Of a DNA stretch of 64,000 nucleotides, positions 61,180-64,000 are shown piece after piece; the stretch's first letter is position 1, and each line of letters starts with the position of its first letter. The DNA comes from Verrucomicrobiota bacterium (GTDB lineage Bacteria; Verrucomicrobiota; Verrucomicrobiia; Verrucomicrobiales; Verrucomicrobiaceae). A program made the translations under genes and the position numbers. The notes beneath the pieces are model-generated. The model was given only the letters and a program-made list of their open reading frames with translations, was not told the DNA's origin and searched no databases. The DNA is taken from contig JANYCZ010000071.1 in NCBI GenBank assembly GCA_025360015.1, forward strand, positions 1 to 64,000, written 5' to 3'.

Positions 61180-62970
61180 TCAGCCCGCCTCAGTGACCTT
61201 GGCTTCGGCCAGTTTCGCCGCACGCTCAGCCAGCTCGATGTGGAACTGCTCCGGCGTCGGTGCCTCACCCGTGGTGCGGGTGCGGGCGAACCAGTCGGCA
61301 AAGATTTCACCGTCCTTGCGCTCCGCTTTGAAGGCCTCCAGAAAGGCGCGCACCTTGACCGGAACTTCTTCACCGAGGACGGTCTTGTATTCCAGACCCG
61401 CAAGGCGGTCGCCACGGACGCTGCCGCCCACAAACATCGCGTACTTGTTCGGCGAGCGGCCCACAAAGCCGAAGTCGGCGTTGTAAGGGCGGCCGCAGCC
61501 GTTCGGGCAGCCGGTCATGCGGAAGAGGATCGGCTCATTTTCGAGTCCCAGTTCGCGCAGCGATTCGTCGATCTTGTCCATGAAGCCGGGCAGGGCGCGC
61601 TCGGATTCGCTCAGGGCCAGGCCGCAGGTCGGCAGGGCCACGCAGGCGTGGGCCACTTTGCGGGCGCGGGTCATGCCGTCAGCATGCACGACACCGTGTT
61701 TCGCCAGGATGGCATCCACGGCCTCTTTCTGCTCGGGTGCCACATCGGCGATGATCATGTTCGTGTTCGGCGTGACGATCAGCGGCAGGTCCAACGTCTT
61801 GCAAAGGTCGATGAACGCACTGCGATACTGCGGGCCGTCTTCACGGTCCACGATGCGGCCCATGCTCACATAGACGGCGCAGTAGAGCTTGCCGTCGCCC
61901 TGCTCATGCCAGCCGAGGTTGTCTTCGACGCTGTCAAAGTGGAGCTCCTTGGCCGGGAAAGTCTCGATGCCGGGCAGGCGGCGCACGACTTCGGCCCGGA
62001 AGCCTTCCAGGCCCATGGTCTGCACGGTGTACTTAAGACGGGCGTTTTTACGCTCGGTGCGGTTGCCGTGGTCACGCTGGGTGGTGACGACAGCTTCGAT
62101 CACATCGACCACATTCGCACGCTTCGCATACAGCATCGGCTGGCCCAGGAAGGGGCGCGTGCTCAGCTGCCCGTGGCTCATGCCAAAGCCGCCGCCGACG
62201 GTGATGGTGTAGCCTTCGACGGCACCGTCCACCACGTGCGGCACGAGGCCCACGTCCTGGGAGAAGATGTCCGCGTCGTTGCAGGGCTGGATGGCCACGC
62301 CGATCTTGAATTTGCGCGGCAGATAAACCTTGCCGTAGATCGGGTCATCGCCTTCCGGGGCCTTCGTGGCTTCACGGACGGCCGGATTGACCTCCGGATC
62401 GTGAGTCCACTCCGGTTCCAGCTTCTCGCCGTCCAGCCAGATGTCGGCATAGGCCTGACTGCGCCACAGGAAGCGCTGGCTGATTTCTTCCGTAAGCGTC
62501 TGAGTATCCGCATGCACAGCGTCTTTGATCGGTGCCGCCGGGCCCATCGTGTTGCGCACCACGTCACCGCAGGCACCCATGGTGCTGAGGCCGCTGTGGC
62601 AGACATTGTGAATGACCTCCTTCAGGCCGCCTTTGAGCACGCCGTGGAGCTGGATGCCCTGGCGGTTGGTCAGGCGCATATTGCCAAAGGCCTTGGCGCA
62701 AAGGTCATCATGGATGAGCCATTGTTTCGCCGAGATACGGCCGCCGGGCATCTTGCTGCGAATCATGAAGCTCCACGCTTTTTCGAGCTTGGCCTTGGTG
62801 CGTTCGGCGCGCACATCACGGTCATCCTGCTGGTAGGACCCGTGGTGTTTGAGCAGGATGTTGGAGTCCTCCGGGATGTTCGGGGTGCTGGTATCAGCGA
62901 ACAGCTCGGCCAGTTGGCCACGGAGGCCGGCTGAGGCGAGTTTGATGTCTTCGACGGAGGCTTTGCTCAT
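61180..62970 (-). CDS. cysI: assimilatory sulfite reductase hemoprotein, CysI-like
   Basis: 596 residues. It reduces sulfite to sulfide using a siroheme and a [4Fe-4S] cluster. The two nitrite/sulfite reductase halves are visible. The cluster cysteines are in ACVALPTCGLALSESER (C-x5-C) and RMTGCPNGCGRPYN (C-x3-C), as in CysI. Further signatures: RLTNRQGIQLHGV, GDVVRNTMG, YLPRKFKIGVAIQPCNDADI and GGGFGMSHGQLSTRPFLG, with siroheme-binding Arg and Lys residues. The C-terminal end (PTPEQFHIELAERAAK) is unremarkable. No cysJ or cysH is adjacent, so the electron donor may be ferredoxin or encoded elsewhere. Confidence 0.93.
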   Translation of the reverse strand: MSKASVEDIKLASAGLRGQLAELFADTSTPNIPEDSNILLKHHGSYQQDDRDVRAERTKAKLEKAWSFMIRSKMPGGRISAKQWLIHDDLCAKAFGNMRLTNRQGIQLHGVLKGGLKEVIHNVCHSGLSTMGACGDVVRNTMGPAAPIKDAVHADTQTLTEEISQRFLWRSQAYADIWLDGEKLEPEWTHDPEVNPAVREATKAPEGDDPIYGKVYLPRKFKIGVAIQPCNDADIFSQDVGLVPHVVDGAVEGYTITVGGGFGMSHGQLSTRPFLGQPMLYAKRANVVDVIEAVVTTQRDHGNRTERKNARLKYTVQTMGLEGFRAEVVRRLPGIETFPAKELHFDSVEDNLGWHEQGDGKLYCAVYVSMGRIVDREDGPQYRSAFIDLCKTLDLPLIVTPNTNMIIADVAPEQKEAVDAILAKHGVVHADGMTRARKVAHACVALPTCGLALSESERALPGFMDKIDESLRELGLENEPILFRMTGCPNGCGRPYNADFGFVGRSPNKYAMFVGGSVRGDRLAGLEYKTVLGEEVPVKVRAFLEAFKAERKDGEIFADWFARTRTTGEAPTPEQFHIELAERAAKLAEAKVTEAG

Positions 62971-63105
62971 AAGGATTGGATTTGGGGGCTTTCAGTGTCG
63001 GCGAGGATGCCTTGAATGCAAGTGCTTGAGCCTAGGGCTTAGTTCTGAAAATCATGGCAAGGGTGCGTGACAAACGGGCGGCAAAGCGGTTACAATCCCC
63101 TCTCG

Positions 63106-63972
63106 ATGAGCAGGCACCCCACACGCACTCTTCAAGCGACAGCCGCCTCGCTGCTGTTGCTGCTGAGCGGCTGTGTCAAAAAAAGCGAGTACGATGCGCT
63201 TCAGATCGAGAATCAGACTCTGCAAACGCGTGTCGATCAGAACAACCATCTCCTGGTGCAATCACAAGCAGATTTGTCCACGCTACAGGTGCAGATGCAG
63301 CAATTTCTGGCGGTACAGGCCCAGTTGCAGAAGACCCAGCTGGAGCTCAAGCAGTCTCAGGATGAGTTCAAGGCCTTGAAAACCCAGTTCGATCAGTTCC
63401 GCACCCAGCGCCGCAGCGCCATGGTCGGAAAGAAGTTCCCCACTCTGAATCTGGAGGATGGCAAAACCCTGCGGGAGGCGGAGATCACGGCGGTCAGCGC
63501 CGACGAACTTTCCATCCGGCATGCCGATGGCCTGGTCAAAGTCGCCCTCGCAAAAACCACGCCGGATCTGCGCTGGGAGGCCTGCTACGATCCTCTGGAG
63601 GCCATGGAGAAGGCGCAGGAAAGGATGCTGGCCAAAGCCCAGGAACTGGAAGCTAGAAGAGTGAGGGCGCTAAACAAACCGGCCCAGGCACCCCCGCCAG
63701 CCACGATGGCTCGCAATGCTGTGGATGTCCTCCGCACCCAGCTCGCCACCCAAAGGCAGCTCTTGAATGCTGAATATCAGGAGCTTGCAGCCAAAAACTC
63801 CTCCGCCATGCGTGGCTCGGAGTGGAATTCCTCCCAGCCGGAGGTCAGTCCGTTGCTCAACTCGCTCTCCGGCAGCCGCGCGGTGCTCGGCCTCAGCCGG
63901 CTGCAGTCCCACCGCAGCGCCATTATGTCCACCCTCCAGCAGTTGCGGGACCTCGACCCCGCCGCCCGCTGA
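63106..63972 (+). CDS. coiled-coil lipoprotein
   Basis: 288 residues. The signal ATAASLLLLLSGC ends in a lipobox (LLSGC), so it should be lipidated and anchored in the membrane. A long coiled coil follows (ALQIENQTLQTRVDQNNHLL, LQKTQLELKQSQDEFKALKT), then a short beta-rich segment (KFPTLNLEDGKTLREAEITA, LSIRHADGLVKVALAKTTPD) resembling ones in other exported Verrucomicrobia proteins, and a helical C terminus. Function unknown. The start MSRHPTRT is preferred to one 13 codons earlier. The gene lies divergent to cysI with about 135 bases between starts. Confidence 0.75.
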   Translation: MSRHPTRTLQATAASLLLLLSGCVKKSEYDALQIENQTLQTRVDQNNHLLVQSQADLSTLQVQMQQFLAVQAQLQKTQLELKQSQDEFKALKTQFDQFRTQRRSAMVGKKFPTLNLEDGKTLREAEITAVSADELSIRHADGLVKVALAKTTPDLRWEACYDPLEAMEKAQERMLAKAQELEARRVRALNKPAQAPPPATMARNAVDVLRTQLATQRQLLNAEYQELAAKNSSAMRGSEWNSSQPEVSPLLNSLSGSRAVLGLSRLQSHRSAIMSTLQQLRDLDPAAR

Positions 63973-64000
63973 ACCGACGGAATCCTTAAAATAAGCTAGG

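Noticed and set aside
61102..62934. A long plus-strand frame opposite cysI
   Set aside because: It crosses the terminator at 61128-61154 and shows no family features, while cysI is unmistakable.
1..64000. tRNA, rRNA genes or CRISPR arrays
   Set aside because: No cloverleaf with CCA-type end, no rRNA-like stretch and no regularly spaced short repeats were seen by eye; weakly expressed small RNAs cannot be excluded.

Overview
The window looks like a chromosome segment of a Verrucomicrobiota bacterium, probably near Verrucomicrobiaceae (Prosthecobacter/Verrucomicrobium-like). The inference rests on Planctomycete/Verrucomicrobium-type families (DUF1501, DUF1552, DUF1587/1592/1588/1585, PSCyt-DUF1549-DUF1553), many secreted ThuA, Gfo/Idh/MocA and PmoA-like proteins with Sec or Tat signals, a fused MurC-MurB, and high GC. 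No rRNA, tRNA, CRISPR array, transposase or integrase was seen.

Layout. 1-520 is non-coding with a MITE-like palindromic element and a decayed second copy. 521-4864 (minus) holds a CBS/DRTGG/DHH pyrophosphatase (ppaC), leuD and an O-antigen ligase-like TPR protein. 4957-6180 is an AT-rich insertion flanked by a perfect 27-bp direct repeat made from the 3' end of the murC-murB gene. It carries two unknown genes and a diverged second copy of the murB tail. 6158-8464 is murC-murB, followed by a ParE/RelE-ParD toxin-antitoxin pair, a CorA-like protein without GMN, a pectate lyase and a DUF2851 protein. 13014-15806 is a histidine kinase plus an NtrC-type regulator with an altered GAFTGA loop. Directly downstream are two tandem cassettes, each with a sigma-54-like promoter, a leader, a small secreted peptide ending in FLNHP-x-SAPGP, and a hairpin terminator.

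17036-32307 holds carbohydrate and secreted enzymes (GH62, HAD hydrolase), DUF1990/YndJ, a K+ channel with an NDH-2 fused to cNMP-binding and CBS domains, ThuA, a CBS protein, a Tat Gfo/Idh/MocA oxidoreductase, and a five-gene operon (ceramidase-like, ThuA-like, ceramidase-like, SDR, FAH). 32334-42099 holds an SGNH hydrolase, a 1305-residue multidomain secreted protein ending in a cupredoxin domain, a small gene pair with a truncated DUF6036 nucleotidyltransferase, a PmoA-like protein, an amidohydrolase, an AraC/PAS regulator and a metal-site-like secreted protein.

42229-46018 (minus) is an ExbB-ExbD-TPR transport module. 46085-57478 is a DUF1501 / DUF1592 / DUF1552 / PSD1 cluster. Three of its genes share an almost identical element (CGTATCATT...CCCC) ending at the start codon, and it is interrupted by lower-GC accessory genes (a lipoprotein, an HNH cassette, and an unknown 251-aa protein). 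The window ends with a kinase-like protein, proC, a small membrane protein, a glycine/cysteine/serine-rich membrane protein, cysI and a coiled-coil lipoprotein.

The most promising unexplained signals are the paired secreted-peptide cassettes beside the NtrC system, the shared start-proximal element of the DUF1501/1592/1552 genes, and two accessory insertions without visible recombinases, each flanked by copies of a host-gene end. All functional assignments come from reading motifs in translated sequence; no database search was run.
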